A DNA stretch of 64,000 bases from Eonycteris spelaea. Lineage: Eukaryota; Chordata; Mammalia; Chiroptera; Pteropodidae. Both the position numbers and the translations under genes were made by a program. Position 1 is the first letter of the stretch; each line of letters opens with the position of its first letter. Positions 41,932-53,719 of this stretch are shown piece after piece. The notes below the pieces were generated by a model. That model was not told the origin of the DNA and did not search any database. It worked only from the letters and a program-made list of their open reading frames with translations. Where the stretch lies: contig PUFA01000070.1 in the NCBI GenBank assembly GCA_003508835.1, positions 2,232,001-2,296,000 on the forward strand, read 5' to 3'.

Positions 41932-41946
41932 CCTCCAGGTGGCGCT
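41932..41946 (+). promoter_or_regulatory. Candidate CTCF-binding site
   Basis: CCTCCAGGTGGCGCT matches the CTCF core consensus (CCASYAGRKGGCRSY) at 14 of 15 positions; the only mismatch is T at position 3. It is followed by AGAGGCAGC. About 440 bp upstream of the frameshifted exon, outside recognised repeats. Occupancy is unknown. Confidence 0.6.
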
Positions 41947-42389
41947 AGAGGCAGCATTGTAAATAGAGGCCGCCTGGTCCCCACTGAGAAATTCTTAGTT
42001 CATTTCTGTAGGTCTATTGAAGGTTTGCCTGATGAATCCCATCTGTAGAGCCCACTTGGTGGAAAGCTAATGCTTAAAACGTAGTTTACAGTAAGCAAAT
42101 GTTAGAGCTTTTCAATTTGTCTCAGAACTGCCAGGGGTGGTATTTGATTAAATAAACTCAACGGCTTAAGTACTTTAAATTGGATTTGAGATGTGCATTA
42201 TAAATGGCACTTACAAAGTATTTTCCCAGACTTTCATAGTTTAGTGAGTGTATCCATTCTCCAGCCTTTGGTTATGCCCTGAAGACTGTATTTTGACTGA
42301 GCAGAAGGAGAAATGTGCTTAATGTTGAGCAGCCAACCCCTTTCCTTAGTCCGTGGCTTAATTGTTTCTGAAAATTGTCAATGCCACAG

Positions 42390-42622
42390 GCAACAATCAT
42401 GTCGGGCAGCACGATGAGTTTGAACCATGAGGCCCCGACACCTCGAGTCAGCTGGGGCGACAGGCCAGCTTCCAAGAACGGAGCAGCTCACGGCCACACT
42501 ACAGCCAAACAACTCGGAGCAACACGCTGCCCTCAGATGTGGGCAGGAAGTCTGTGACCCTGAGGAAAATGAAACAGGAAATAAAGGAGATCATGTCCCC
42601 AACTCCTGTGGAGCTGCACAAG
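42390..42622 (+). CDS. GRIP1: GRIP1 linker exon carrying a 1-nt frameshift
   Basis: 233-nt exon after acceptor ccacag, with donor gtcagg. Both flanking junctions are phase 0, so a length divisible by three is expected. The entry frame reads [19 protein letters not shown] (42390-42446), then loses homology and stops at TGA 42555-42557. One base is missing between the CG of the Arg codon and AGT (42443-42448). From 42446 onward the -1 frame restores the expected sequence: [20 protein letters not shown], then [18 protein letters not shown], then [12 protein letters not shown] up to the donor. The segment is basic and includes RKSVT, a kinase-site context. Downstream exons are intact, so I read this as an assembly or sequencing indel or a rare allele, not established gene loss. 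Confidence 0.93.
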
Positions 42623-43769
42623 GTCAGGACGCTTTCTTCTCTCTCCTTAGAGTCACATTTAATAGCCACTGTGCACAGCCTGAGGGCCGATGCACTTGAC
42701 AGTGATATTCTCTTGTGGGCTCGGCCAAGGAGAGAAGCCAGAGCTTAAAGGCAGATCATCTCAGAGACTTGATTGTTCTCAAAACATGACCTTTGAGAAG
42801 TTATCCTGTAAAACAGAGAAAATTGGCTTTCAAGAAATGAATTTATCAAAAATTTATTTGTAGCCAAAATCTTCTTGAAAAAATTTGATTCCAGTGCCAC
42901 ACGGAGCTTTGATGAATTGGTCTGTTGTCCCAGCTTCATTGGGAGGGAGGGAAGGATCTCTCAAATGTCATACACTCACAGCTTCTCTGAAAGGGGGTTT
43001 CAGGTGTATTGTGGGAAGGCTTAATCTGTAATTACAGACTTGTCATCATCAGTAGATGGTTATATTATTCAGGGGACTTAAAGTTCTTGAGACATAAATT
43101 TAGAAGTCTTGGGTCAGGACAGAGTAAACCCCGGTATGTTCCCTCTCTGCTACGATAGTTGCCTCACTTTACTTCATGGAAGAAAACCCGTGACTGTACA
43201 CAGAGCTGAATTTGAGTTGTCGGCAGAGTTTAAACAGGCAAATGTAAGAGACGGTGTTTGTGGAACCCTGGACCAAAGAGAGCAGTGGTAGGGAGGTGTC
43301 TCAGATTTTCTTTTTGTAGAGCTAATGCTTTTGTTGTTGTTGTTATACATAAGGTTAGTAACTATCTCACTCAACTTTCTTGAGCGCCAAGAACCTCTCT
43401 ATACTTAATAATCTATTAACTAAAGATTAGTTGTCTTACAAAGAAGAGCAAATAAATGTTGCATTGAGAGGAGGTGATAGGTCACACTACTCCCTTTTTC
43501 CTCCAATGACTGCAGTTTCCTAACCACCTATTAAAACTATTTATTTGTTTTACAGCTGACTAAGTACACCATGAAAGGAAGGATAGTGTGGGAATTCAGG
43601 TTCTGAATTTTAGTTACAATCCTGGGTTCATTTTTTTATCACTCATTCATTCATTCATTTAATACATTTACTCTGCATTCATTCACTAAAAGCATGTTTT
43701 ATGAATCCCCAGGGAGCACACGTGGTCTAATGATGACACAGTCTGGAAAACAGTGGGAAGTTGGTGGGA

Positions 43770-44672
43770 TAAGTGTTGTGGTGCAATCATATCTAAGACC
43801 CACAGAGCCAATTGAGATGAATTGTGAGCCTTTATTAGCCTGCCGGTGACTGACTCTCTACCATGCAGGGTTAGAGGAGATCAGTTCTGAGCTCCCAAAA
43901 GAGGCAGTTTATAAAGCCTTGAACCATTCTGGTGAACAAAAAGCAAGCAGATTACAGAAGCAGAAGTTGGCCCTTAGCATATCTTTGAGCAGATTACCTA
44001 CACCCTGGTTAACATCAAACGAGCAAGCAGATTACAGAAGCGGAAGTTGGCCCACTTGAAAATTTTCCACCCTTAACATAAGTACAATAATAGAGGCAAG
44101 AATAAGATGCCTTTGCAGACAGAGGGTGGACCCTACCTACGATGGAGGAACAGAAAGCAGGCATCTACTACAGGATAGTAGAGGATGGGAAGGCATTCCA
44201 AGAACAGAAAAAAGCATCTACACAGAGATATCAAAGATTATGGTGTTCTGAGGGAATGCAAATATTCCAACATGACTGGAGCCTTGGATTGGAGGAATTA
44301 CAGACTTTAAAGAAAAGCAAAGAAGTTTCTGACATTTTAGGGTAAGGACCTAGGTTTAGTCCTGTACACAAATTAGGTTATCTAGTTATTCTGAATTAAT
44401 GTGTGTCTGTTTGGTAAACACCAGCCTTCACCGCCTCTCCATGTCCTGATATGCTAATGGGCAAACACCATCAGGAGGCTGTAAGGACTCCCATGGTGAT
44501 AAATGGCAGAAGCTGCAGTAGTCAATGCTAATTTTACTGTGCCAGGAAGAGGGCTGGCCTCTCTGGATTCCCTCAGGCATCTGGGAACTCTACCTTATCC
44601 TCTTCTCTAAAACTCAACTGCCCAGGCAAAGGAGAGGTGCTGGATAATCCACCCTCCCTCGGCAAAGGAGAG
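43770..44672 (-). mobile_element. Candidate solitary ERV LTR, antisense, with internal direct repeats
   Basis: On the minus strand a TATAAA-like box (rc of TTTATAAAG at 43909-43917) is followed about 75 bp later by AATAAAGG (rc of CCTTTATT), the usual U3/R layout. A unit with GCAAGCAGATTACAGAAG occurs at 43943 and again at 44024 (about 81 bp apart), like LTR enhancer repeats. A second pair (GGCAAAGGAGAGGT) occurs near 44626 and 44662. No coding part and no target duplication identified; family unassigned. Confidence 0.5.
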
Positions 44673-44679
44673 GTACACT

Positions 44680-44800
44680 AAAATGTATGGAGTGCTTATT
44701 ATGTGCTATATTCTTTCAATTTTTAGTCTTCACAATAGCTCTTCTTAGCAGATATTTATTATCCCCATCTATAGGACAGGAAAATAGCAAGTATGAAATA
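44680..44800 (-). repeat. MIR SINE, antisense
   Basis: 'GTGCTTATTATGTGCTATAT', 'AGTCTTCACAATAGCTCTTC', 'TTATTATCCCCATCTATAGG' in antisense MIR order. Confidence 0.65.
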
Positions 44801-47297
44801 GAGTCATTTTTTTCTTTCTGGAGTAAAGCAGTCTCCTCAAAGGGAAATTATTGATAGCCCGGCAATACAAAAGACCTGTCTTCCTTTCCCTCCTGCACTG
44901 AAAGCATTTAGCACAGATAATGATGGTGAATTGGCTGTGGAAATTGTAGCTGAGGTTAAAAAAAAAGTGACTGTGCTGAAAGTAGACCTTATTAAAAAAA
45001 AAATGGGGGAGGGCATCGTCTGCTTAGCGGCACAATGAGTGGCAGGGCATGGACTGGTCGGAACATTTGGGTGGCAGTGTGTGAACTGGGAGGCCAGAAG
45101 CTCACAGACACGGATGGACCCACTTGACATAATAAATGGGGTGCTGCTTTTTTCCTTCACCTCAGCCATTTCCCCTCAATGGTGCAATAAGTGCATTTCC
45201 CACATAGCTTTACTCTTCATGTGAATTGATCCCAAACAAAATAAGACTCTCAAAAGTAAATGGTGTTACAAGCATGTTAAGACACCTTAAAACGATCTAG
45301 TTAAGTGAAAATGTAGCCGGGGAACTTGCGGCCTTACAATATGGAATTCTTGGAGTGGTTTTTTTGTTCACACCTCAAGTGTCTTTTTCTTTTTTAAGTG
45401 AATTCAATTCCTCTGATAAGCCATCCACATGTTTGTTAAACACACTCTACAGTTTTGAAGTGCTTGAGAGGAGAGATGGTCATGAGACAAGTCACTTTGC
45501 TCACGGCAAAGGCCAGTTTTGCATGTAGGTGTCTTTTGAACACTGGACGGTTGGTTACCTGACACAATGAAAAAGCATGGTGACTTTACAGAGCTGATTA
45601 TCCTTCCCCTGGGGTATGCCAGCCTGTACTAAACTTTTGTAAAATTAGGAAAATGTAGTCTTTTGGGTAGTGGCTTAGAAAGAGCTCAGGGAATTAGAAC
45701 AACATCACTTCCTCAAGTTGAAGGTAACCCCAAGACGGAGTGCACAGCTTGCCATGTGGAATGAGGGCTGGTTTTCCCTGAGCCCGGTGGGTGGACTTTT
45801 TCTAAATGGATCTGGTCGAGGAAGTCCCAAGGGGCTGCCAAGACCAGAGTGGAGAGGCTGAATGAGGTAAACAGCACATCATTCTGAACACGCTTGCTTG
45901 TGTTTTTCCAGTTGACATCTTTCTCATGGCCATTTACCACTTGGTGAAAACCGTCTCCATGAGAACAAGTTGTGGACCTAGTCATGTCCAGGCCAGCACT
46001 TACAAACTCTTAACTTTTATTAGAAGCTGGATCAAGAAGATATGAAGGAATGGGCGAGTATCTATCCCCATGCCTGGGGAGAAAAAACAAAAAGCAACCG
46101 CAACTCCATCTCTTGATGATGGGTTACTACCTAACATCATCTCACACAGAAATACATTGTGGGCTTATCTTTCAGTTTCTTGGGTTCCAACTTACTCTTC
46201 TTCGTTTGCCCCCATTTTTTATCCCGTCCTCATCACCATTCCGTCTCTTTCTTCACCTTCAGAAAACCCGAGCTCAGGTCAGAGTCTAAGTGGTTTCCAT
46301 TCATTTCGCATCATCTTCTGTGCTGGAGGCTCTACTGGGTCCTGTCAGGTCTTCTGTCAAATTGTCCACATTAATTCCCGAACCCAAAGAGCCAGTTGTC
46401 CTTCCTGAAACTTGAGAGCAAACGTAGAAATGGCCATGTGGATAAGGGAGGAAGTCGGAGTTGGAATGAATCCAAAAGTTATATCCTAACATTTACTATT
46501 TTTTGTTTGTTTTATTTTTAAATGTGATCACATTAAGCTGATTTCAAGTCTTATTAATGGGTCTCAACCAAAAGTTTGTGGACTGCAGCCTTAGACAGTA
46601 GTTAGGCCTGATATCCTTTCCTGTGGTTGTGTGCAGTGCTCATTGAAATGCAGACTTCCAACCCGACCCAGACTCACCCAGTCAGCAGTTCCCCATTTAG
46701 CTACTTCTTTAATGGATTCTCTTGCAGACTAAAGATTGAGTGTCATCCTCTTAGGTCTTGCTACCTGGAGGTGATTATCTTGTTTCAGAGAAACCATAGG
46801 CAGCGGCTGGGTGGCAGGGTAAAGAAATGAGGTTGCATTTCTTCGGCCTTGGAACTTCTGAGTTTTATCTTTAAAATGAACTCTGCTTTGTCCTATCGTC
46901 TATCACAGATTCTTTCTCTTTGCCAATAAACAGCCTGTGCTCTTAGTTACAGTTTACCGATAACCCTTCTTTCCCTCCTGAAACTTAAATATATGTTGGT
47001 GTCTGCTTAATCTATTTCTGAGTGAATTCTTTACACACTTGAAGGCAATAAAAGGATTTTCAGTAGAGTAGGAAGTTCCCCACATTCAGAGCACAAAAAA
47101 TCATGTTGACATTTCCTTGTGCACTGTCATGAGTGTTTTTCAATAAATTGTCTTCCTTATTTGTATGTAGCTATTTTTATTTATCGTTTTACAGAAATGT
47201 TTTAAAATAATTTTCCAGCATCTACTTTTATTTACGTCTGTCTGCCAGTGGCACAACCCTTAAACATCTGAGTCACTCCCAAGGAACTCCTTTATTT

Positions 47298-47535
47298 TTA
47301 TTTATTATTTTTTAAAAGGCATTATTATTTATGCCTACAGCATCTGGTCTTCCTAGGTGGTCTCCCATCCAAGTACTAACCAGGCCCGACCCTGCTAAAT
47401 TTCTGAGATCAGACATCAGGCTTGTTCAGGATGGCATGGCCGTAGACCATGGAGTACACACCTCTACTGGGGCATGAACCCAGGACCTTCTGCATGTAAG
47501 GCAGAAGTGCTAACCACTACACTATGGAACTACAT
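47298..47535 (-). mobile_element. Hybrid tRNA/5S rRNA SINE (MEG-TR-like)
   Basis: On the minus strand a tRNA-like head (47461-47531 on +) precedes a 5S rRNA-like body. The head reads CCATAGTGTAGTGGTTAGCA, then an anticodon stem-loop with TAC (tRNA-Val-like), then GGTCCTGGGTTCATGCC as B box. The body has GTCTACGGCCATGCCATCCT and TACTTGGATGGGAGACCACC, then an A-rich tail. Flanks CCAAGGAACTCCTTTATTT (47279) and CCAAGAATTCCTTTATTT (47536) are an imperfect target duplication. This layout fits the hybrid SINE reported from fruit bats. Confidence 0.85.
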
Positions 47536-47999
47536 CCAAGAATTCCTTTATTTCTTGTAGCTGTGTTTGCTGCCACCAGCTTTTCCCCCCAGCTAAGGTC
47601 ACATTGTGTGTTCCATATGTGTGAGTGTTTTGGGAAGGACCCTTGTTCTTCCTGATGTGACAAAGTTGTTAAACTCCTTGGATGGAGTGCCATTTTTGAT
47701 GTTTAACAGGAGCTACATTTGCAGCACCCTCCCAGAGTCAGGAACAGGCTCAGCCCTAGGAAGAAATATGGAATGGAACTACGTATCTTATTTAGGCACA
47801 TGCCTCTTCCTTCACCAGGTATATGGAGTTGGTACTCAAGATTGGACGAGTCCTCACACTGGGCCTAGATCTTTTCCAAATAGCTAGTGTAGAATGGTCT
47901 TACTAGGGAAGTCACTAGAAGCTAAAACAACAAACTGCATGTTTGAACCTTTTGTTTTACCTACCGCTGCATTTGATCCAACGTCTCTTTCTTCAGGCA

Positions 48000-48130
48000 A
48001 AGAGTGATCAATTAGAGAGAACACAGTCTTTGTTGTCAGACAGACTGAGGTTTGATCCCGTCTGAGAGTCATTAGCCATGACACTTCTGAGAACCTCAGT
48101 TTGCTCCCTCAACCAAATGATCCAAAGGTC
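48000..48130 (+). repeat. MIR SINE
   Basis: 'GTCAGACAGACTGAGGTTTG', 'GAGAACCTCAGTTTGCTCCC' and a following 'AGGATCGTTATC' match the MIR order. Confidence 0.55.
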
Positions 48131-49704
48131 AGGATCGTTATCAGAGGAGACTTTACAAATAGCATTTTCCCTGGAGAGTCTCGCCAAGCCGTACAATATG
48201 AGAACCCCAGAAAATAAGATCTCTTTAGGATCCCAGAGATAAAGAAGATTCCGTCAGCTGCCTTAGAGCCTCCAGAGATGAGAGGTAAACCAGAATGAGA
48301 ATCTGTGTACAAAGAGAGGTAGATGTGTGTCTATTTACTAGTCATTCCATCAGTCTAACGAGTATATTCTCTCTCTGTGAAACAAGGAACAGCTAACAGG
48401 ATGTCATTGGGAGAACATGAAACTGTAGAATAAGGGTTGGAATTTAAAGTGTGTATTTTAAACAACTAATGGTATTCAACCTGACAGTCTTCAAAATGTA
48501 TCGTTTCCATCAACTTCCCTTATTTATGAATTTTTTTGAAACAACTTTTCTAAATGTGAAAAAAACAATTCTCATACAAATGATTGGCTCATGTCAAAAA
48601 AAAATTTTTGTTTCACTCATTAATGAGGGTTTGACAGCAGGATAACAAAGCTTGTTCAAACGGGGATAAAGACACTTTATGGATACCTCAGTCCGTAGGT
48701 AAAAGAAAAAAGAATGCCAGAGCAAGATTCCAAGTTAGAGTTAAAGCTGCTCAAGGACTTAAAAGGAAATAAAAGTAAAGCCTTTGAGGTTATCCTTTCT
48801 GTTGGACAGAAATCATTTGCATCACAACCAGACAGAACTCAATTTGCATCTTATCACTTTTCTGTAAGTTGCCAGTCACCTTTGCAGACTCAGAGCTCTG
48901 CGCTGAGCAATAGAAACCCTAAGCCAAATAGAATTGCAGTTCTCCAGACACAAATAACGCTTAGGCAGGCTTGTTAGACAGTTTCTCCTGGGCCTTATTT
49001 CTCAATTTTTGATCATTTGTCTTATCACTTTGGTCATGGGCCCACCACTACCCCTCTTCAGAAATGTCCATAGCTTCCCTCAGGTCTAGCTCTGGCCTGG
49101 AGGGGTGGGGGCGGGTCATTCCTCTCTTCCTGATGTCTTTCTGCCTCTGTTGTGATCAGTATGCTTATAGGTTGTAAGGTACTCTGTTATCTTATGTACC
49201 CCTCTAAGGGCCAGTCTCTTTCCCTAATACCCAGGCCCCCGGAGAGAAGCCTCCTGGACTTCCTCCTCCACCATCATTCTGCCCTTCCCTTGTCTGGCAG
49301 GGCTGTGATAAGGACACTGATAAAGGTCCAGCCCAGGGCTTGTCTCTGTCTTTCCCTTAGTGGGATTCAGAGCTCTGTCCTTGTTTGAGAATCTTTGTAG
49401 TGTCAGACAAGGGCACTACTAGTGTCAGTCCCTGGAATGAGAAAATAAAATCAAGACGGTTAGCGCTCAGTGCACTGGGAGTTTGGGTCAGTTGTAATTT
49501 GTCATCCTTTCTGAATAACAATGAGCCTGGCCCCTAATTCCCACAGGCCCAGATGCAGGTAGAGGTCAGGTCTCCTACCCAGAGATGCAGATGGCCCCTG
49601 AAGCAAGGATATTGTGATATTGTTGTGATTTATAATAAGAAATATGTATTTGGTTTTTGTCCTCCTTGCCTGCACAAAGCTCCTAAAACCCTTGGAATTT
49701 CTTA

Positions 49705-50360
49705 AGTGTTGAGAGCCCAAAAGGTGTCTTTTGTTATGTTAATAAGGTGACTTTAGGACCACAGGGAAGGGTGAGGGAGGGGAGAGGGCTTGGGAGTTGA
49801 ATTAGTCACAAATGGCCAACAATTTAATCAATCATGGCTATGTAATGAAGGCTTTATAAAAACCAGAGGAGAGAGTTCAGAGAACTCCTGAGTTGGTGAA
49901 CACTTGAGGTTTGGGGAGAGAGTTGAGCTCAGGGGAGAGGGCTCTAAGCTCCACGCCCTCTTCTCCTGCCTTGCCCTATGTGTCTCTTCTCTCTGGCTAT
50001 TCCTGAGTTATATCCTGCAAGGATATAAAGCATATAAAACAATTAATTGGTAATCTAGTACATCAAATGTTGTTTGAGTTCTGTGAGCCACTCTACAAAT
50101 TAATCAAACCTGAGGACGGGGGTCTTGGAATCTCTGATCTATATCGGCAGTCAGTCAGAAGCCCAGGTGATAAGCTAGACTTACTATTGGCATCGGAGGG
50201 CAGTGGGAGCCATCTTACAGGACCGCGCCCTATAAGTGGGATATGATGTGATCTCCAAGTAGATCGTGTCGGAATTGAGTTGAATTGTAGGACACCTGGC
50301 TAGTGTTGCAGAACTGCTTGGCGCTGGAGGGAAACGCCCCCCGACCCTTTACACATGCAT
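49705..50360 (+). mobile_element. LTR-like element, + orientation
   Basis: Ordered blocks I recognise from a common mammalian LTR: 'ATGGCTATGTAATGAAGGCT', 'CCTGAGTTGGTGAACACTTG', 'CTTGCCCTATGTGTCTCTTC', 'GAGTTCTGTGAGCCACTCTA', 'AGTCAGTCAGAAGCCCAGGT', 'AATTGAGTTGAATTGTAGGA'. Family name uncertain. The canonical AATAAA is altered. No virus coding frame is evident after it. Confidence 0.65.
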
Positions 50361-51379
50361 TAGAATTGTGATTATGATGTTTTTACCCACATAGTCCTAA
50401 AAGGAACCGAGGTACGTATGTTGCGAGGGAGTTGGGACGGGTCAAGAGCAGCAGGAGAAGAGCTAGGCCAGAGCAGACCTAGGAGCCGAGAGCAGAAGTT
50501 AAGAGCAGAGGGGCAGGAGCTGCCAGTAACCAGCAAGCAGTGCTGAGCAGCGATGCCCAAACAGAGACTGCCTCAGCGAGCTGACTTGCTGGTGACCAGG
50601 CGAACGGAAAGGACCAGTGACAGAGTTGACAATAACTGGTGTCTGTCAGCTGCCCGGCTTCCTTTGAGCTCCTGGAGAATTTGAAATGTGAAATGATAGA
50701 CGTGAAGGTGCTGTGAGATGGACTAGGAAAGCAGTACGAAATTCGGCCTCAGACCTTAAAAACTGTGACTCTCCGTCAGATGGGACTCAGCTCTCCAAGG
50801 GCCGTGTCAACCCCTGACTTGCTCATAGTTAGAGCCAAAATCCAAGCTACTCTGTGGAGCCCCCGTTTTCCAAGCCCTTGGTGCCCCACATTTGCCAGGG
50901 AGCAGCAGGAGGCCGTGTTTGCACAGCTGTCCCTTTCTCTCCTCTGCCAAGGAGACTCCCCAGACAAGAGGGCAGCAGCTGCCTTTCCTGACCCAGTTCG
51001 AAAGCCCGAGTTTGAGTGCTATAAACTGACATTGCGTCCCCTTGCACAGGATGCCGCTAGGAAGGCCATACTTTAGTTTTTCCTGCCAGCCCCACAGTTA
51101 GCGTGGGAATGTTCTCAAAACTGACCTTATTGGAACCGTCAAGTTTAAAGGCACAAGGCTACCCCATCAGTGTCTGTAAGAATAAACCCAAATGCCTGGT
51201 GATGTACGGCAAAACCAGGACCATCTCTGAGAAGTGGGTGTCGGTTTGGTCCTTAAGGCCATTGGACCAGCGGTTGAGTGTAGAGAAGCTGCCTTAGCTG
51301 AAAAACTGCTTCTGGGGATAGCTGTCACTCAAAATGACTTACTCAAGATAGCAGACACAACTACCCTTAAAATCCAAGC

Positions 51380-51601
51380 AAAGAGTCTACAGCCACGCCA
51401 CCCTGAACAAGCCCAATCCCGTCTGATCTCGGAAGCTAAGCAGGGTCGGGCTTGGTTAGTACCTGAATGGGAGACCACCTAGGAAGCCCAGCCACTGTAA
51501 GCATAAAAAAAAAATTAAAAAATAAAGGATTGTAAACTGACAAGGTCCTTGCAATCTGTGAGGTCAACCAAGAGTTGCCTCGCCTAAAAAAAAAAAAAAA
51601 A
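51380..51601 (+). mobile_element. 5S rRNA-derived SINE, long form (MEG-RL-like)
   Basis: The 5S body starts at 51385 (GTCTACAGCCACGCCACCCT) and contains CGTCTGATCTCGGAAGCTAA then GCAGGGTCGGGCTTGG, very close to cellular 5S rRNA. An A-rich junction (51505-51530), an unrelated 3' segment (about 51530-51585) and a poly-A tail follow. Perfect 11-bp target duplications AAAATCCAAGC lie at 51369-51379 and 51602-51612. The least diverged of the three copies, so probably the youngest. Confidence 0.92.
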
Positions 51602-53719
51602 AAAATCCAAGCGAGGAGAGTTGACTCTTCAGCTAATGCTTTTCACACATGTCAAAACTGAAAACACAATCATTAGGTTTCTGGTCTTTGCCTCAAGGAC
51701 ATTGTTCAGACATGTGGGTAGACTTGCTTAGAAGTATAAAACAAGGCTCCACCCAAATCACAATGAGCCTCTCTGCCTCCTGCTAAAGCTCTGTTCTCAG
51801 GAAAGTTAGAAGCAGTTGCAGCATATACCGGCAAACAGATAAAATGAAACTGAGTTTGGCAGAGCTGTACACTTGCCCAGAGTGTTCTGTTCCAAGGGGC
51901 TCATTGGTCCTTTTAGAACAAAAAAATCTAGCTCTGCGTTCGTAGTACAGGTTCCCTAGAAGCGTACTTTGGTCAACACAGAATAGAGACCCTACGAAAT
52001 AAATCTGATTCTCATGGGCCAGGGCTTTCCACCAAAAGCTTCACGAGCAGTGAGCAAGAGTGAAAGTATAAGCTGACATTCATGTAAGTCCAAAAAAGGA
52101 CTCTATGAGAAGAAATACCGCAGATATGATAAATTATTCATCCTTGGTCGATGCAGTTGGAATGGATAAAGGATGCCTGACCCCCTAGATTATATGTCCA
52201 GAAAAAAAAAAAAAAACAAAACCCATGATTTGATGAACACAGCTAAAGCGGTCAGGTGTTTCAGTATTAAATCCTAGAGCTGATACATTCTACCTAGACA
52301 AGTCCGTCCGTCAGCTTCTTCAAGAGTCAAGTATCCCCATTGATTCTGCTGCACGGAGTTGTTGGGTGATCAAAAACAATCATATGTAGGAAAGCACCTG
52401 GATAAGGGATTCATATGTGCAAAAAAATTTTTTTAAAAAATGACTTAAACCTCAGAATACTAGAATTATTTCTGGACAGGAAATAAATCAGAGGTAACCA
52501 CTACCCACCTCCGGCCAAACAGGAGGGCAGCAGCTGCGTGGCACAATTTATTGCTGCTGCTGCAAGCAGCCAACTGTGCTACTCATTTTTGTGAATTATC
52601 GATTTGAGGAATCTTCCCTTTTGTGTCATTTTAAAAATTTCATTTTTGTTATGTGCTATTTCCAGGAGAATCATAAAGCTGGCTATTAAAATTCAGCCTC
52701 CTCTAACCTTAGGAAATCTTTCTAGAGAAACATTACTTTCCAATTTAAACCATTTATTAATAACCTCTTATCCTGAAGAGTTTACCATAAAGCTACATCA
52801 AGTCTAAAGCCCAGGAGAGCCAAGCCTCTTGGCCAACAACTGTGACCCTAATGAGCCAATCTGCTAACCTGCCCTGGTTAACATCCACCTCTAATGTTTT
52901 GGTTAGTGTACTACCACTGACTCGTGCTGGCATCCTTTGGTGCCTCATCCTGGGTCCTGGCTGTGGAGCAGACATCCAAGAGCCACAGGCAGACTGGGCA
53001 GTAAGAATTTCACTACTGTTCCATGCCCACACCAAATGTTCCCCCAAATGCAAGAATTCGGGTTCACTGTGTTGGAAAATGTGCTCCAGAGCTAAGACAG
53101 AGTGGGCTTCCGAACGTCCATTGCAAGCACAGACTTTGCAACCCTCAGAGTCACATGTGCCTCAAGGGTGTGGTGGGGCCTGCAGAACAGATGCCAGTCC
53201 CTTACGCACCCCGCCATGCGTGCAGGGTCCACGGGGTTGAACCCTCCCCTGTACCTGGTTAAAGTGGAACAGAGGTATCTAGGAGGCATCACCCTGTAGG
53301 AACGGTGGGGACGGTCCCTGCCCCAGGTGTGCTGCTTGTCACTGGAGAGGACGTGGAATAGATCAAAGATAGAAAAAGGGTAAAGGACAGGAGATCCCAC
53401 AGACGAGGCAAGACCAAGTCCAAGAGGGACACATAAGCAGGAACCTTGAGCAGAGACATTTCATCCACTAGGAAACGGGGCCCAAAGAATGGCAGGCTGT
53501 CGCCAATTCTATCAGCTGTTCATCTCCTCCTTTTTACCCTTCCCCCATTCCTCTTTTTCCTCTCTTTGGGAAAGGAGCATGGGGTTGGAGGAAAGGGACT
53601 GGCATGTAAACCAGGAATGTTTCCTCCAGTCAAGGCTCCTCGGAGGAACGGCCAATTCCACATTGGGGACAGGAAATACTCGTAGTGAGTCTGTGATGTC
53701 TAGTTCTAGAAAGCAAAGG

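Larger units (their letters stand above)
37929..42389 (+). other. GRIP1: Intron before the frameshifted exon
   Basis: 4.46-kb, mostly AT-rich intron. The first 1.7 kb has no recognised repeat. Three MIRs lie at 39690, 40678 and 41185, and a CTCF-like site at 41932. Confidence 0.85.

Noticed and set aside
42440..42460. Programmed -1 frameshifting in GRIP1
   Set aside because: No slippery heptamer is present at the break and no such mechanism is known for GRIP1; a missing base is simpler.
47461..47531. Functional tRNA-Val gene
   Set aside because: The acceptor stem is not maintained and it is fused to a 5S body with one target duplication around both; it is the head of a SINE.
51385..51500. 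Functional 5S rRNA gene
   Set aside because: Carries substitutions, a trailing A-rich segment, a poly-A tail and target duplications, so it is a retroposed SINE.
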